Shown here: in pieces, positions 6,153-14,326 of the stretch | Position numbering within the stretch: the first letter of the stretch is position 1 | Layout of the letters: each line of letters begins with the position of its first letter | Source: W1P20-047 sp051878795 | GTDB taxonomy: Bacteria > Actinomycetota > Coriobacteriia > Coriobacteriales > Eggerthellaceae | Reading direction: 5' to 3' | Length of the DNA: 21,984 nt | Assembly: GCA_051878795.1 (NCBI GenBank) | Contig: JBJEKU010000026.1 | Location: 1-21,984 of the forward strand | Translations under genes and position numbers: made by a program | The notes under the pieces: generated by a model | What the model was told of the DNA's origin: nothing | Seen by the model: only the letters and a program-made list of their open reading frames with translations | Database searches by the model: none

Positions 6153-7450
6153 TACAGTGCACCCTTCCCTTCCGCCTTACGGGCTTCGAGCATTTCCAGG
6201 AACGCACCCAACCGGGTTGCAACCTGACCATCGCTCCTGTTCGATTCATCCAAACCGTCACCATCCAGGATCAGACAGGGCAATCCTGCTTCTTCCAGGG
6301 CATTCTTCATCATGGTGGAAATCCCCAGAGTCGCCTTGCAGCCCCAATGGGCGAAGAAGACCGCACCATCCGCCTGGGTCATACGGGCAAGCTGCAGTTC
6401 GCGGTCGATGCGAGCCTGGGTACAGCCCCCGAAAGCGGAATAGACCATCCTGCGCGCCATCGCCTCGTAGGGCTTACCCGGATCGACCTCGATGAGCATA
6501 TGGTCGGCCGCAAGGTCGCTTGCCACCACGAATGCCCGATCGTTGCAGTTGATGGCATCGATGACGGGCTGCTGCGAATAAGGCATGGTATTCATCCAGA
6601 TCAGACGCACGCCATCCGACTGGGGCGCAGCTTCCATCTCGCGTTCCAGCATCTTGCAGAACTTGAGGGTTTCCTTCGATCCCATAAGCAGGTGGTTCGT
6701 CAGGAATGCGTACATCTCGCTCACCATATCCGAAGGAAGGCGCTTTCCAGGTGAGTTTTCCAAGAAGCCGCGATAGGCTGCAGCCGATTCGCAGCCACGG
6801 GCAACCGCTTCACGCAAGCGGCCTTCGTCGACGGGCTTGCCGGTCACATCTCCTACGAATTCGGTCATCTCGCGAATCTGACGCGCGACATCGGCAACAG
6901 CATCCTCGCTGCGCTCGAAGGGAACATCGATGCAGAATCCGGGAATACCCAGCTTCTGCTCCAGGAAGGGGAAGGTGATCAGGTTGCCATCGCAGGCGAG
7001 GTTGGTATACACGGCAAAGCGGGGTTTGGGGACGATTCCGCTGGAAAGCGCACCCAAAAAGGTCCTGTGGTACGAGCACATGGTCTCGCAGAAGCCATGC
7101 AAGCCGGCGGTCTCCAAAAAGGAGCCTTCGCATTTGGTTCCCGCAAGGAAGGAAGACATCTGCTCGACGGAATACGGCATGATACCCGCCGCTTCCAAGG
7201 GCTCGTATGGGGTGAAGATGCTGATCGCGGCAGCACGGTCGGGATGCGACATCGCCTTCAAGATGGTATCCATCGCCAACCTGCCGGCATATTGGCGCGA
7301 CTTGGGAAGCCGCTTATCAGGCGCCAGGGCAAGCTGCGCCTGCTTGACCCTCCATCCCGTCATAAGCAGCTTCCTTGCACGATCGGGATTCACCTTCGCC
7401 TGGGAGGCGACGGTTCCGCCGAATGTCCGCACGATATCCACTTGCCGCAT
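6152..7450 (-). CDS. 2-hydroxyacyl-CoA dehydratase-like subunit (HgdA/HgdB family)
   Basis: A 432-residue member of the HgdA/HgdB/BcrBC dehydratase subunit family. Recognisable parts are FTPYEPLEAAGIMPYSVEQM, the Cys-containing TKCEGSF and GFCETMCSYHRTFLG in the N-terminal half, the LACDGN loop, a helical middle, and the C-terminal GAVFFAHWGCKATLGIS with ILDGDGLDESNR and TRLGAFLEMLEA. Cysteines in these loops could hold an iron-sulfur cluster. With the downstream HgdB-HgdC fusion it would form the heterodimer plus activator. No CoA-transferase, acyl-CoA dehydrogenase or amino-acid 2-hydroxylation gene lies beside it, so a fermentation role is unproven. A reductive enzyme of the double-cubane or benzoyl-CoA-reductase-like branch is also possible. 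The start is uncertain: AAAGGAG is only one base before ATG 7450 but about ten bases before an in-frame GTG at 7441. Confidence 0.85.
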   Translation of the reverse strand: MRQVDIVRTFGGTVASQAKVNPDRARKLLMTGWRVKQAQLALAPDKRLPKSRQYAGRLAMDTILKAMSHPDRAAAISIFTPYEPLEAAGIMPYSVEQMSSFLAGTKCEGSFLETAGLHGFCETMCSYHRTFLGALSSGIVPKPRFAVYTNLACDGNLITFPFLEQKLGIPGFCIDVPFERSEDAVADVARQIREMTEFVGDVTGKPVDEGRLREAVARGCESAAAYRGFLENSPGKRLPSDMVSEMYAFLTNHLLMGSKETLKFCKMLEREMEAAPQSDGVRLIWMNTMPYSQQPVIDAINCNDRAFVVASDLAADHMLIEVDPGKPYEAMARRMVYSAFGGCTQARIDRELQLARMTQADGAVFFAHWGCKATLGISTMMKNALEEAGLPCLILDGDGLDESNRSDGQVATRLGAFLEMLEARKAEGKGAL

Positions 7451-7625
7451 ACTCCTTTCAGATTACTTATCACGCCGCCGAAGGGCAGCACGACCCTTCG
7501 ATGCATCTTCCAGAGGTTGCCTTCGGTTTTCAGGCGGTTCCAACCATGTGCGCTGACCAGGGAAAACCGCACTGGAAGGATGAAGCGCCCGGTTCACGAC
7601 GCGACACGCATCGTGTCGGTGCCCA
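7451..7625. promoter_or_regulatory. Spacer upstream of the dehydratase operon with a short palindrome
   Basis: No gene is seen. A perfect inverted repeat CGACACG-CAT-CGTGTCG lies at 7602-7618, about 150 bases upstream of the dehydratase operon start and just after the ilvE terminator. It could be a regulator site or a weak hairpin. No convincing -35/-10 pair was found for the leftward operon. Confidence 0.35.
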
Positions 7626-7655
7626 AAACGGAAAGCCGGCATAACGCCGGCTTTC
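7626..7655 (-). terminator. ilvE: Terminator of the aminotransferase gene
   Basis: A 10-bp stem (7631-7640 with 7646-7655) with a five-base loop, followed on the minus strand by CGTTTTGG. It lies 24 bases after the ilvE stop. Confidence 0.85.
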
Positions 7656-7679
7656 CCACGTAATCGATATTCCTGCAAA

Positions 7680-8711
7680 CTAGCAGATCTTGCAAACCCA
7701 GCCTTCGGGTCCTTCGATCTTGCAGGCCTGGATATCGGTGAGAGTCTGGCGCAGCTTCGCCATAACGGGACCGGAATGCTCGGCACCATCGGGGAAAGTG
7801 ACGTCGACGCCCTCGGCCTTGATGTGGCCCACGGGAGAGATAACGGCAGCAGTGCCGCAAAGGCCGCACTCGACGAAGTCGCCGTTGACGATCTCCTCGA
7901 ACTTCACAGGGCGCTCGATCACTTCCATGCCCAGGTAATCCTTCGCAACGACCATAAGGGAGCGACGGGTGATGGAGGGCAGGATGGTGGGGGACTTGGG
8001 AACGACCAACGCGCCGTTCTTATCGACCAGCAGCACATTCGCACCACCGGTTTCCTCGACGTAGGTGCGGGTCGCGGAATCCAGGTAGATGTTTTCGGCG
8101 AAACCATTCCTATGCGCCTGCTCGTAGGGATACAGGCTCATTGCGTAGTTCAGACCGGCCTTGATGTTGCCCGTTCCGCGCGGTGCCGCACGGTCGTAGT
8201 CGGCAACAGTAACGGTGATCGCCGTATCGCCGCCCTTGAAGTAGGGACCTACTGGGGTAACCAGGATGCGGAACTGGTATTCGTCCGCGGGCTTCACGCC
8301 GATAACCTCGCCGCTTGCGAACATGAAGGGGCGGACGTACAGGGTTGCACCGCTGCCATACGGGGGAACCCATTCCTTGTTCACCTCGACGACCATCTTA
8401 ACGGCCTCGACGAACTTATCCTCGGGGAACGGGGGCATGACCAGGCGCTTTGCCGAATCGGCCATACGGGTGGCATTCAGATCGGGACGGAAGCAGACGA
8501 TGTCGCCGTTTTCGGTGGTGTAAGCCTTCAGACCCTCGAAGATCTCCTGGCAATAGTGCAGGATGCCTGCGCATTCGCTCAGGGTGATGGTGTGGTCGGC
8601 GGTCAGGCCGCCTTCTTCCCATGCGCCATCCTTATAGTTGCATACATAGCTGTAGCTGGTAGGCATATAGGCAAAGCCCAGATTGCCCCAATCAAGATCC
8701 TTCTTTTCCAT
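7680..8711 (-). CDS. ilvE: Branched-chain amino acid aminotransferase
   Basis: A 343-residue class IV PLP aminotransferase that interconverts leucine, isoleucine and valine with their 2-oxo acids, using 2-oxoglutarate/glutamate. The PLP lysine is Lys184 in GTGNIKAGLNYA. Other family signatures are QEIFEGLKAY near residue 55, RPDLNATRM, the TLYVRPFMF strand, YVEETGGANVLLVD and SPTILPSITRRS, followed by the phosphate-binding loop CGLCGTAAVISPV. Length and features match the eukaryote/actinobacterial-type BCAT (the longer form). ATG 8711 has AAGAGGT nine bases upstream. It stands alone between its terminator and a divergent transporter gene. No leader peptide or T-box-like structure was recognised in the 189-bp upstream region. 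Confidence 0.95.
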   Translation of the reverse strand: MEKKDLDWGNLGFAYMPTSYSYVCNYKDGAWEEGGLTADHTITLSECAGILHYCQEIFEGLKAYTTENGDIVCFRPDLNATRMADSAKRLVMPPFPEDKFVEAVKMVVEVNKEWVPPYGSGATLYVRPFMFASGEVIGVKPADEYQFRILVTPVGPYFKGGDTAITVTVADYDRAAPRGTGNIKAGLNYAMSLYPYEQAHRNGFAENIYLDSATRTYVEETGGANVLLVDKNGALVVPKSPTILPSITRRSLMVVAKDYLGMEVIERPVKFEEIVNGDFVECGLCGTAAVISPVGHIKAEGVDVTFPDGAEHSGPVMAKLRQTLTDIQACKIEGPEGWVCKIC

Positions 8712-8853
8712 GATCCGGTACCTCTTACTACGATGGGCTTACAGACTAAACCGTTTCATTGTACGCCAACGAATGCCGTCGTTCCTGCTCGGGACGTTAA
8801 CAATGGGTTTCAAGTCCGAAAAAGGCCGCGAGTAAGAATACCGCGATCTTCTA

Positions 8854-8862
8854 TGCGATAAT
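8854..8862 (+). promoter_or_regulatory. Extended -10 promoter for the EamA transporter gene
   Basis: TGC followed directly by GATAAT (8857-8862) gives an extended -10 element about 38 bases before the start codon at 8901. No good -35 is present. Confidence 0.35.
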
Positions 8863-8900
8863 TCACGCCTGCGAAACAGGCAGGGTCTGGGCAGGATGGA

Positions 8901-9875
8901 ATGGAAAAGAACGGGAATACGGCAATCGGGATATGCATCACCCTCGCAGGGGCTTCCCTGTGGGGCTTTTCCGGATCGTGCACCCAGTACCTGTTCTCCC
9001 ACTATCAGATCGATGCCATGTTCATCACGGCATTCCGCATGCTCGTTTCGGGACTGATATTCCTCCTGGCCCTCATCCTGACGCAACGAAATCAACTGAA
9101 GGCGATATTCAAGGACGGAGAATCGCTTCGGCAGCTCGCATTCATGGGGGCGGTCGGCCTATTCCTGGCCCAGGTCACCTACATCGTCACCATCGGTTTC
9201 ACGAACGCAGGAACCGCAACCGTCCTGCAGTCGCTCAGCGTGGCGATCACCATGATCGTCGCCTGCGTGTTCGCGCGCCGACTCCCCCGTTCAACCGAAT
9301 CCTTGGGCGTGGTATGCGCGCTCTTGGCGACGCTATTCATCGCAACGAAGGGAGACCTGGGGACCCTGTCCATCCCGATAGCCGGCTTGGTATGGGGCCT
9401 GATCAACGCAGCATCCGTCACCTTGTACATCATGTATCCGAAGAAGCTCTTCGCCAAATGGAACAGCCTGCCCGTCACGGGTATCGCCATGCTCTTCGGC
9501 GGCATTTCGTCGACCCTCATCTGGGCCGGATCCCGACTGGTCCGTTTTGCGGGGGAAGGGAAGACCGAGACGTCCGCGTGGCTGCCCTCGCTCGACGCGA
9601 CGGGGTGGCTCATGCTAGGGATCATCGCCGTCGTGGGGACCTTCGCCGCATTCGGGCTCTACCTGAAAGGCGTTTCCATAGTCGGCGGCGCACGCGGAAG
9701 CATGCTGGGCGCAATCGAGCCGGTCAGCGCCACCGCCTGCTCCGCCCTATGGTTGAAGACCCCATTCGTATGGGCGGACTGGATGGGCCTGATCCTGATG
9801 ATCGCAACCATCTTCCTGGTTGCGATGCAACCCCAATCGAAAAAACCGCCGACCCGATGGCGTCCCCGGACGTAA
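8901..9875 (+). CDS. EamA-family (drug/metabolite) transporter
   Basis: A 324-residue inner-membrane protein with about ten hydrophobic helices arranged as two EamA repeats. The first repeat begins ICITLAGASLWGFSGSCTQYL and carries FRMLVSGLIFLLALIL. The second begins AGLVWGLINAASVTLYIMYPKKL and ends GSMLGAIEPVSATACSALWLKTPFVWADWMGLILMIATIFLV, with the conserved Glu-Pro in IEPVSA. Family members export or import amino acids, nucleosides or other small metabolites; the substrate cannot be told from sequence. It is divergent from the branched-chain aminotransferase, which raises but does not establish amino acid export. ATG 8901 follows a modest GCAGGA ribosome site. The C-terminal tail is basic (KKPPTRWRPRT) and cytoplasmic. 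Confidence 0.88.
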   Translation: MEKNGNTAIGICITLAGASLWGFSGSCTQYLFSHYQIDAMFITAFRMLVSGLIFLLALILTQRNQLKAIFKDGESLRQLAFMGAVGLFLAQVTYIVTIGFTNAGTATVLQSLSVAITMIVACVFARRLPRSTESLGVVCALLATLFIATKGDLGTLSIPIAGLVWGLINAASVTLYIMYPKKLFAKWNSLPVTGIAMLFGGISSTLIWAGSRLVRFAGEGKTETSAWLPSLDATGWLMLGIIAVVGTFAAFGLYLKGVSIVGGARGSMLGAIEPVSATACSALWLKTPFVWADWMGLILMIATIFLVAMQPQSKKPPTRWRPRT

Positions 9876-9985
9876 AGAGCCGACCCAAGCGACACGCACT
9901 TCAGCCAAGTCCCAAAAGCTTTCGCCCCAACCGCCGTCTCGCCCGGAATCGAGCCGAACAGACAACCGACGGCAATCAAGGAGGC

Positions 9986-10927
9986 CTACCCAAGCTTCCC
10001 GTCTCCGTAGGGTACCAAGGCGCGCATATCATCGGGCAGCCCCGCGGTAAGGGAAAGCCGCTCATGCGTAACCGGATGATCTATCCGCGCATGATACGAA
10101 TGGAGCGCAGCACGCCCGATCGCATCGCTTGCCCGACCATAAGTCGCATCCCCTAGCAAGGCATGCCCCAGATGCGCCATATGGATGCGTATCTGATGGG
10201 TCCTGCCCGTTTCCAGCTGCAACCGCACAAGCGAGCACACGCCCTCCCCCTCCACGGAAAACTCGCGGAGCACCTGGTAGCGGGTAGCTGCGAACTTGCC
10301 TCCTTCGCAGATGCCGTAGACGTTGCAGGGACCATCATCCCTGCCGGCCAACAGGCCGATCGGCCGGCACACCCTGCCCTCGGGCTCGGCGAACGAACCC
10401 CTGCAGATGGCAAGATAAGTGCGGCAGAAGGCACCGGTATGCAGTTGCTGTTGCAGCACATAATGAGCGTGGGAATTGAGGGCGAACACGATGAGCCCCG
10501 TCGTAGTGGAATCAAGCCGGTTCACCGCATGGACGCGGCAGCGAAGGCCCTGCTGTTCCAGATAGCCCATCAAGTAGTTCGCCAGGGTATCGGCACTGTG
10601 ACCCGGACCCGGATAGCACACCATGCCTGCAGGCTTATCGATCACGATGATGTCCTGGTCCAGATAGACCACATCGAGCGGCCCGTACTGGACTGCGATT
10701 TCAGGAAGCTTCCCTTCCCATGCCGCATCGTCGATAAGGATGGAAGCCTCCTCGCCAAGCGCCAGAACATGGGAGGTCCTGGCCCTGTAGCCGTTCACGG
10801 TAATGCCGTTTTCCACGTATTTCGCGCGTCTGATCGAAGAGGTGCTCACACCTAAACGGGCGCGCAGGGCGCGATCCAGCCGGAGCCCGTCCTCCTCGAT
10901 GCCTGCGACGAACGAAAGGCGCCTCAT
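9986..10927 (-). CDS. RluA-family RNA pseudouridine synthase
   Basis: A 313-residue pseudouridine synthase that isomerises uridines in rRNA or tRNA. Residues ~11-60 form an S4 RNA-binding domain (GLRLDRALRARLGVSTSSIR). The catalytic domain follows, with DIIVIDKPAGMVCYPGPGH and the active-site Asp139 in AVNRLDSTTTGLIVFA. In most RluA proteins the residue before RLD is His; here it is Asn. Then come FCRTYLAIC, LETGRTHQIRIHMAHLGHALLGDATYG and ALHSYHARIDHP. I used ATG 10927 because GGGAGG stands five bases upstream. A longer in-frame reading (to 11098) has no family sequence and overlaps apbE. The ATG overlaps the apbE stop as ATGA, so the two are translationally coupled. Confidence 0.93.
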   Translation of the reverse strand: MRRLSFVAGIEEDGLRLDRALRARLGVSTSSIRRAKYVENGITVNGYRARTSHVLALGEEASILIDDAAWEGKLPEIAVQYGPLDVVYLDQDIIVIDKPAGMVCYPGPGHSADTLANYLMGYLEQQGLRCRVHAVNRLDSTTTGLIVFALNSHAHYVLQQQLHTGAFCRTYLAICRGSFAEPEGRVCRPIGLLAGRDDGPCNVYGICEGGKFAATRYQVLREFSVEGEGVCSLVRLQLETGRTHQIRIHMAHLGHALLGDATYGRASDAIGRAALHSYHARIDHPVTHERLSLTAGLPDDMRALVPYGDGKLG

Positions 10928-11934
10928 TCGCACCTCCCGAGTATCCTCGCCGGGAAGCCGGGAGATGCCATCACGCTCCCATCCCGCATCGAAAACAGGG
11001 CTTCTGCCCCCAGATCGCCCGCAAGCTGCAAGCCGGATGCGGGTCCCATCACAAACAGCGCAGTCGAAAGGGCATCGGCAAGGGTTGCGCTCTGGCAATG
11101 CACCGTCACCTCTGCAACACCGTTGTCCACGGAAACGCCCGTACGGGGGTCAATGATGTGGCTTCGGACCCGACCGCCGCTCGAAGAATCACGGAAATAC
11201 CCCGCGCTCGTCGCAAATGCGCCCCAGGCGGCATCGATGAGCGCACAAAAATCCCCGCCGTATTCCGCACCTGCCTTCTGCAGACCGAAGACCCAAGCCG
11301 AGCCGGGCGTTTCGGGACCCAGCACCGCAATGGTGCCGCCGAAGTTCACGAAGCCGCGGATCGCTCCCGCCTGGGAAAGCACCGTAACAGCACATTCCGC
11401 CGCATAGCCCTTCGCAATCCCCCCGAAATCGAAGCCCATGCCCCTGGGAATGCGAACCAGGCCGTCGCTGCTGATGCGCACATGGGAAAAACCACCGATA
11501 GACACGGATTGCTCCCTACCGCCCCTGCAGAAAGCGATGGTGTCACCACCGAAATCGGGCTTCGCACACCCCGACATTCCGACCGTAGGATCGAAGGCGC
11601 CTCCGGTTTCCCCGTGCAGGGCAAGGCAGACCTGCAGCACGGCAAGCATGTCGGGGCTGCAGCTGATTTCTGCATCCTCGCATCGAGCCGCAGCTGCGCT
11701 CATCCGGGAAACTTCGCTTTCGGGGGAAAAACGATTGAAGGCATCATGGATCCGCAGGGCTTCTTCCCGCGCACGTTCCAATACGACATCATCTGCATCC
11801 ACGCAGATGACGTTTCGGGTATCGAATGCGAAAAACCTGCAGCACGGGAAGGGAAGGGTTCCCTGGAAGTCCCTGTTGTGTATGCCCTGGAGCACGCTTT
11901 TCTTTTCCCGCGGATTATGCCCTGCCTGCAACAA
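10924..11934 (-). CDS. apbE: FAD:protein FMN transferase (ApbE)
   Basis: A protein of up to 336 residues that uses FAD to attach FMN covalently to a Thr/Ser of target flavoproteins. Family marks: CRFFAFDTRNVICVDA at the start of the fold, ALRIHDAFNRFSPESEVSRM, GGAFDPTVG (112-119), FDFGGIAKGYAAE (168-180), NFGGTIAVLG, SHIIDPRTGVS and the metal-binding LADALSTALFVMG (285-297, Asp287). The start is unclear: TTG 11934 and GTG near 11895 are possible, neither with a good ribosome site, and translation may be coupled to the lipoprotein gene ending seven bases upstream. None of the possible N-termini shows a signal peptide or lipobox, unlike most exported ApbE proteins. The upstream gene encodes a probable substrate. 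Confidence 0.92.
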   Translation of the reverse strand: MLQAGHNPREKKSVLQGIHNRDFQGTLPFPCCRFFAFDTRNVICVDADDVVLERAREEALRIHDAFNRFSPESEVSRMSAAAARCEDAEISCSPDMLAVLQVCLALHGETGGAFDPTVGMSGCAKPDFGGDTIAFCRGGREQSVSIGGFSHVRISSDGLVRIPRGMGFDFGGIAKGYAAECAVTVLSQAGAIRGFVNFGGTIAVLGPETPGSAWVFGLQKAGAEYGGDFCALIDAAWGAFATSAGYFRDSSSGGRVRSHIIDPRTGVSVDNGVAEVTVHCQSATLADALSTALFVMGPASGLQLAGDLGAEALFSMRDGSVMASPGFPARILGRCE

Positions 11935-11940
11935 GGGCGG

Positions 11941-12327
11941 CTACTTCACGATCTGGTCGTATGCTTCTTGGCCGGCCTTCTTGATCGCATCGCTGGTCAC
12001 CGTTGCGCCTGCAACGCCGTCCACTTCGAAGCTTTGAGCCGAGATGATCTGCTGGGGCAGCTCCTCGATGGCAAGGCCGCCGATATTGGGGATCTCGTTG
12101 GGTGCCGAAATATCCACTGCGGTAATCTTCCCGTCTTGGACGGTCACGGTCACGGTCACGTCACCGTTCTTGCCCTTCGCGGTCGCAGACTGCTTGCCGC
12201 TTACACCCTCGCCTTCTTCCCCACCGTTTCCGCAACCGGTCAATCCGAAGCCGCACAGTGCCATACCAGCAGCCAAGCCGCTTGCCGCAGCTGCCTTCAG
12301 AAAATCTCGACGGGAAAGCTCGGTCAT
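11941..12327 (-). CDS. Tat-exported FMN-binding lipoprotein
   Basis: A 128-residue precursor. The N-terminus MTELSRRDFLKAAAASGLAA is a twin-arginine signal (Arg6-Arg7). It is followed by the lipobox LTGC with Cys32 as the lipidation site, so the mature protein sits on the outer face of the membrane. Residues ~55-128 are one FMN-binding domain of the NqrC/RnfG type, ending DGVAGATVTSDAIKKAGQEA. Thr109 of GATVT is the likely covalent FMN acceptor, matching the ApbE target pattern D..xGATxT. ATG 12327 has AAAGGAG seven bases upstream; a longer reading has no support. It is the first gene of an operon with apbE. It probably shuttles electrons at the cell surface between an unidentified membrane donor and an acceptor. 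No heme domain or reductase domain is attached. Confidence 0.9.
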   Translation of the reverse strand: MTELSRRDFLKAAAASGLAAGMALCGFGLTGCGNGGEEGEGVSGKQSATAKGKNGDVTVTVTVQDGKITAVDISAPNEIPNIGGLAIEELPQQIISAQSFEVDGVAGATVTSDAIKKAGQEAYDQIVK

Positions 12328-12499
12328 GGGGAATCTCCTTTTGCATCTGCCGAATCGGCAGGAAACATGCCTACCCTGGCAATCATACGACAAAAAGCCA
12401 GCAGATTATCCTGCCCGATCCCCAGATGCCCGCAATCCACGCAAAGATGCGCTACCATTTTGCGTCACCGAAAACCCCGCGAGCACAAGGATCGCAAGA

Positions 12500-13135
12500 A
12501 TGAGCTCTTACACCACCGTCCACGGGCGGGCATGCGTAGAAATCGAGGAGAAGAAAAGCCGCTTCATCGCGAACGTTGCCCATGTGGAAACCGAGGAAGA
12601 GGCCCTGGCCTTCTTAGAGGAGATCCGCACCGAGCACCGCATGGCAAGGCACAACGTCTACGCCTACGTGTTGCGCGAAGGCGGTGCGGGTTCTTTAGGA
12701 CGTGTGAGGTATTCCGATGACGGCGAACCGCAGAAAACCGCGGGGCTGCCCACGCTCGAAGTCATCCAGCACGCAGGTCTCACCGACATCGCAGTGGTGG
12801 TGACCAGGTACTTCGGCGGGATCCTGTTGGGCACCGGCGGACTGGTGCGCGCCTACACCCAAGCCACCCAGGCCGGCATTTCCGCCTCGGAGCAGGTAGT
12901 GGTATCGCAATGCGTCGACATCAAAGTCCGCACCCAGTATTCGAATTACGAACCCCTCATGCGCCTTGCCCAGGAAACCGGCGCGAAGGTGATGGGTACG
13001 GCTTACGACGATGCCGTCACCCTGACCCTGCGCATGCTCGACGGCACCCAGCAGCCCTTCTTGACCCAGCTGACCGAGCTCGAACGCGGTAAAGAGCAGG
13101 TGTCCGTAAGCGACCCCATCGAAGCAGAATTCTAG
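12500..13135 (+). CDS. YigZ/IMPACT family protein
   Basis: A 211-residue protein of the UPF0029/IMPACT family. The N-terminal domain includes EIEEKKSRFIANVAHVETEEEALAFLEEI, RHNVYAYVLREG, RYSDDGEPQKTAGLP and VVVTRYFGGILLGTGGLVRAY, all typical of the family. The C-terminal ~70 residues form the ferredoxin-like DUF1949 domain. Eukaryotic IMPACT regulates the Gcn2 kinase by binding Gcn1; the bacterial role is not established, although nucleic acid or ribosome-related roles have been proposed. ATG 12500 was chosen because family similarity begins there and AAGGA lies nine bases upstream. The frame is open further upstream, but that part is antisense to the FMN lipoprotein gene. The rRNA methyltransferase gene follows 85 bases later on the same strand. 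Confidence 0.9.
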   Translation: MSSYTTVHGRACVEIEEKKSRFIANVAHVETEEEALAFLEEIRTEHRMARHNVYAYVLREGGAGSLGRVRYSDDGEPQKTAGLPTLEVIQHAGLTDIAVVVTRYFGGILLGTGGLVRAYTQATQAGISASEQVVVSQCVDIKVRTQYSNYEPLMRLAQETGAKVMGTAYDDAVTLTLRMLDGTQQPFLTQLTELERGKEQVSVSDPIEAEF

Positions 13136-13220
13136 GCGTGCGCTGCCCGTGCGAATGCGCGCCATGCCCTATCATATCTTCGGAGAACATACCGAAGACC
13201 TACGCGAAAACGGAGCAGGA

Positions 13221-14150
13221 ATGACCCAAACGCAGATCGACCTTCCCGAATTCTTCCAGAAGAAAGTCTCGGAGCAGTTCACCCCCGACCAGGCCCGGCT
13301 AATCCTAGAAGGAAGCGTATCCGCACGAATGGTGAGCCTGCGTGCGAACACGCTGAAGGCAGGCAGGGAAGAAATCGCCGCCCAACTGGATGAAGCGGGC
13401 ATCGCCTTCGAGCGCCTTTCCTGGTACGAAGACGCCTTCCTCGTCCCCCAGGCACGCGAGAACCAGATCTGGTCCCTCGACGCCTACAAGGAAGGCAAGC
13501 TGTACCTGCAAAGCCTTTCATCCATGATTCCCGCATTGGTGATGGAGCCCAAGGCCGGGGAAGATATCCTGGACATGTGCGCAGCCCCCGGAGGGAAAAC
13601 CACCCAGATGGCAGCGCTTTCGGGTGGATCGGCCCACATCACGGCCTGCGAGATGAACGGACCGCGCGCAGAAAAGCTGCGCTATAACCTGGACAGGCAA
13701 GGGGCCAACGGCGTCTCCGTGATGCAGGAAGACGCCCGGCGCCTGAGCGAATTCTTCCGCTTCGACAAGATCCTCATCGATGCGCCCTGCACCGGATCGG
13801 GAACGCTGCGCGCTGGCGACCCCAAGGCGCACAAGCGCTTCACGCCGGCGCTCCTCGCAAAGGTGCGCAAATCCCAGCGGGCCCTGCTGGCGAAGGGACT
13901 GGAGTTGCTCAAGCCAGGCGGCACCCTGGTGTATTCCACCTGCTCCATCTTTTCGGAAGAGAACGAGAAACAGGTAGAAGCGGCGCTGCAGGCTGCTTCG
14001 AAAATGGGTTCCTACCAGGTTAAACCCATCAAGCTGCCCGGACTTTCGGAAATCCCGCAGCTTCCCCGCCCCCTCGACGGGGCGGTGACCGTCATGCCCA
14101 CGATGCGATACGAGGGCTTCTTCGTCTGCAAGATCGCACGGCTGGGATAA
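13221..14150 (+). CDS. RsmB/RsmF-like rRNA (cytosine-5)-methyltransferase
   Basis: A 309-residue SAM-dependent RNA m5C methyltransferase of the NOL1/NOP2/Sun family. Residues 1-~85 are the small N-terminal RNA-binding part. The SAM loop is DMCAAPGGKTTQMAAL (118-133). Motif IV is DAPCTGSGTL with Cys190, and motif VI is YSTCSIF with the catalytic Cys241. The C-terminus ends with YEGFFVCKIARLG, the usual last strand. It is shorter than RsmB (~430) or RsmF (~480) and lacks a NusB or PUA domain, so the exact rRNA position cannot be named. ATG 13221 has GGAG five bases upstream; the longer frame from 13149 has no family sequence. Confidence 0.92.
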   Translation: MTQTQIDLPEFFQKKVSEQFTPDQARLILEGSVSARMVSLRANTLKAGREEIAAQLDEAGIAFERLSWYEDAFLVPQARENQIWSLDAYKEGKLYLQSLSSMIPALVMEPKAGEDILDMCAAPGGKTTQMAALSGGSAHITACEMNGPRAEKLRYNLDRQGANGVSVMQEDARRLSEFFRFDKILIDAPCTGSGTLRAGDPKAHKRFTPALLAKVRKSQRALLAKGLELLKPGGTLVYSTCSIFSEENEKQVEAALQAASKMGSYQVKPIKLPGLSEIPQLPRPLDGAVTVMPTMRYEGFFVCKIARLG

Positions 14151-14161
14151 CGCATCCCTTG

Positions 14162-14239
14162 CGCCTTCGGCATCGCGAGCCCGAAGGCAAGCACCCTGGA
14201 AAATGAAAATCGGCAGGGACCCATTCGCCCCTGCCGATT
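14162..14239. terminator. Convergent terminator region between methyltransferase and ZIP genes
   Basis: The main hairpin has an 11-bp stem (14208-14218 with 14229-14239). On the minus strand it runs into ATTTTCATTTTCC, so it terminates the leftward ZIP operon well. For the rightward gene the T-tract is weak, but a second hairpin (GCCTTCGG near 14163-14170 with CCGAAGGC near 14181-14188) lies upstream. The rest of the 176-bp gap shows no gene. Confidence 0.7.
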
Positions 14240-14326
14240 GCTTTCATGGACGCCTGCAGAAACCCAATGCAGGCCTCGCAGGAGAATCCGCCCCAGCGGA
14301 AACTGCCCGGCAAACCGCGCGACGTG

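Noticed and set aside
7776..8861. A 361-codon plus-strand open frame opposite ilvE
   Set aside because: Complement of a well-supported aminotransferase; no family features.
8712..8900. Leader peptide attenuator or T-box before ilvE
   Set aside because: No run of branched-chain codons behind a ribosome site and no terminator/antiterminator pair was found.
10928..11098. N-terminal extension of the pseudouridine synthase
   Set aside because: It overlaps the apbE coding region and lacks family sequence. The ATG at 10927 has a strong ribosome site and overlaps the apbE stop as expected for coupling.
11098..12720. A 540-codon plus-strand open frame
   Set aside because: It runs antisense to apbE and the FMN lipoprotein and out of frame with the YigZ gene; no recognisable domain or ribosome site.
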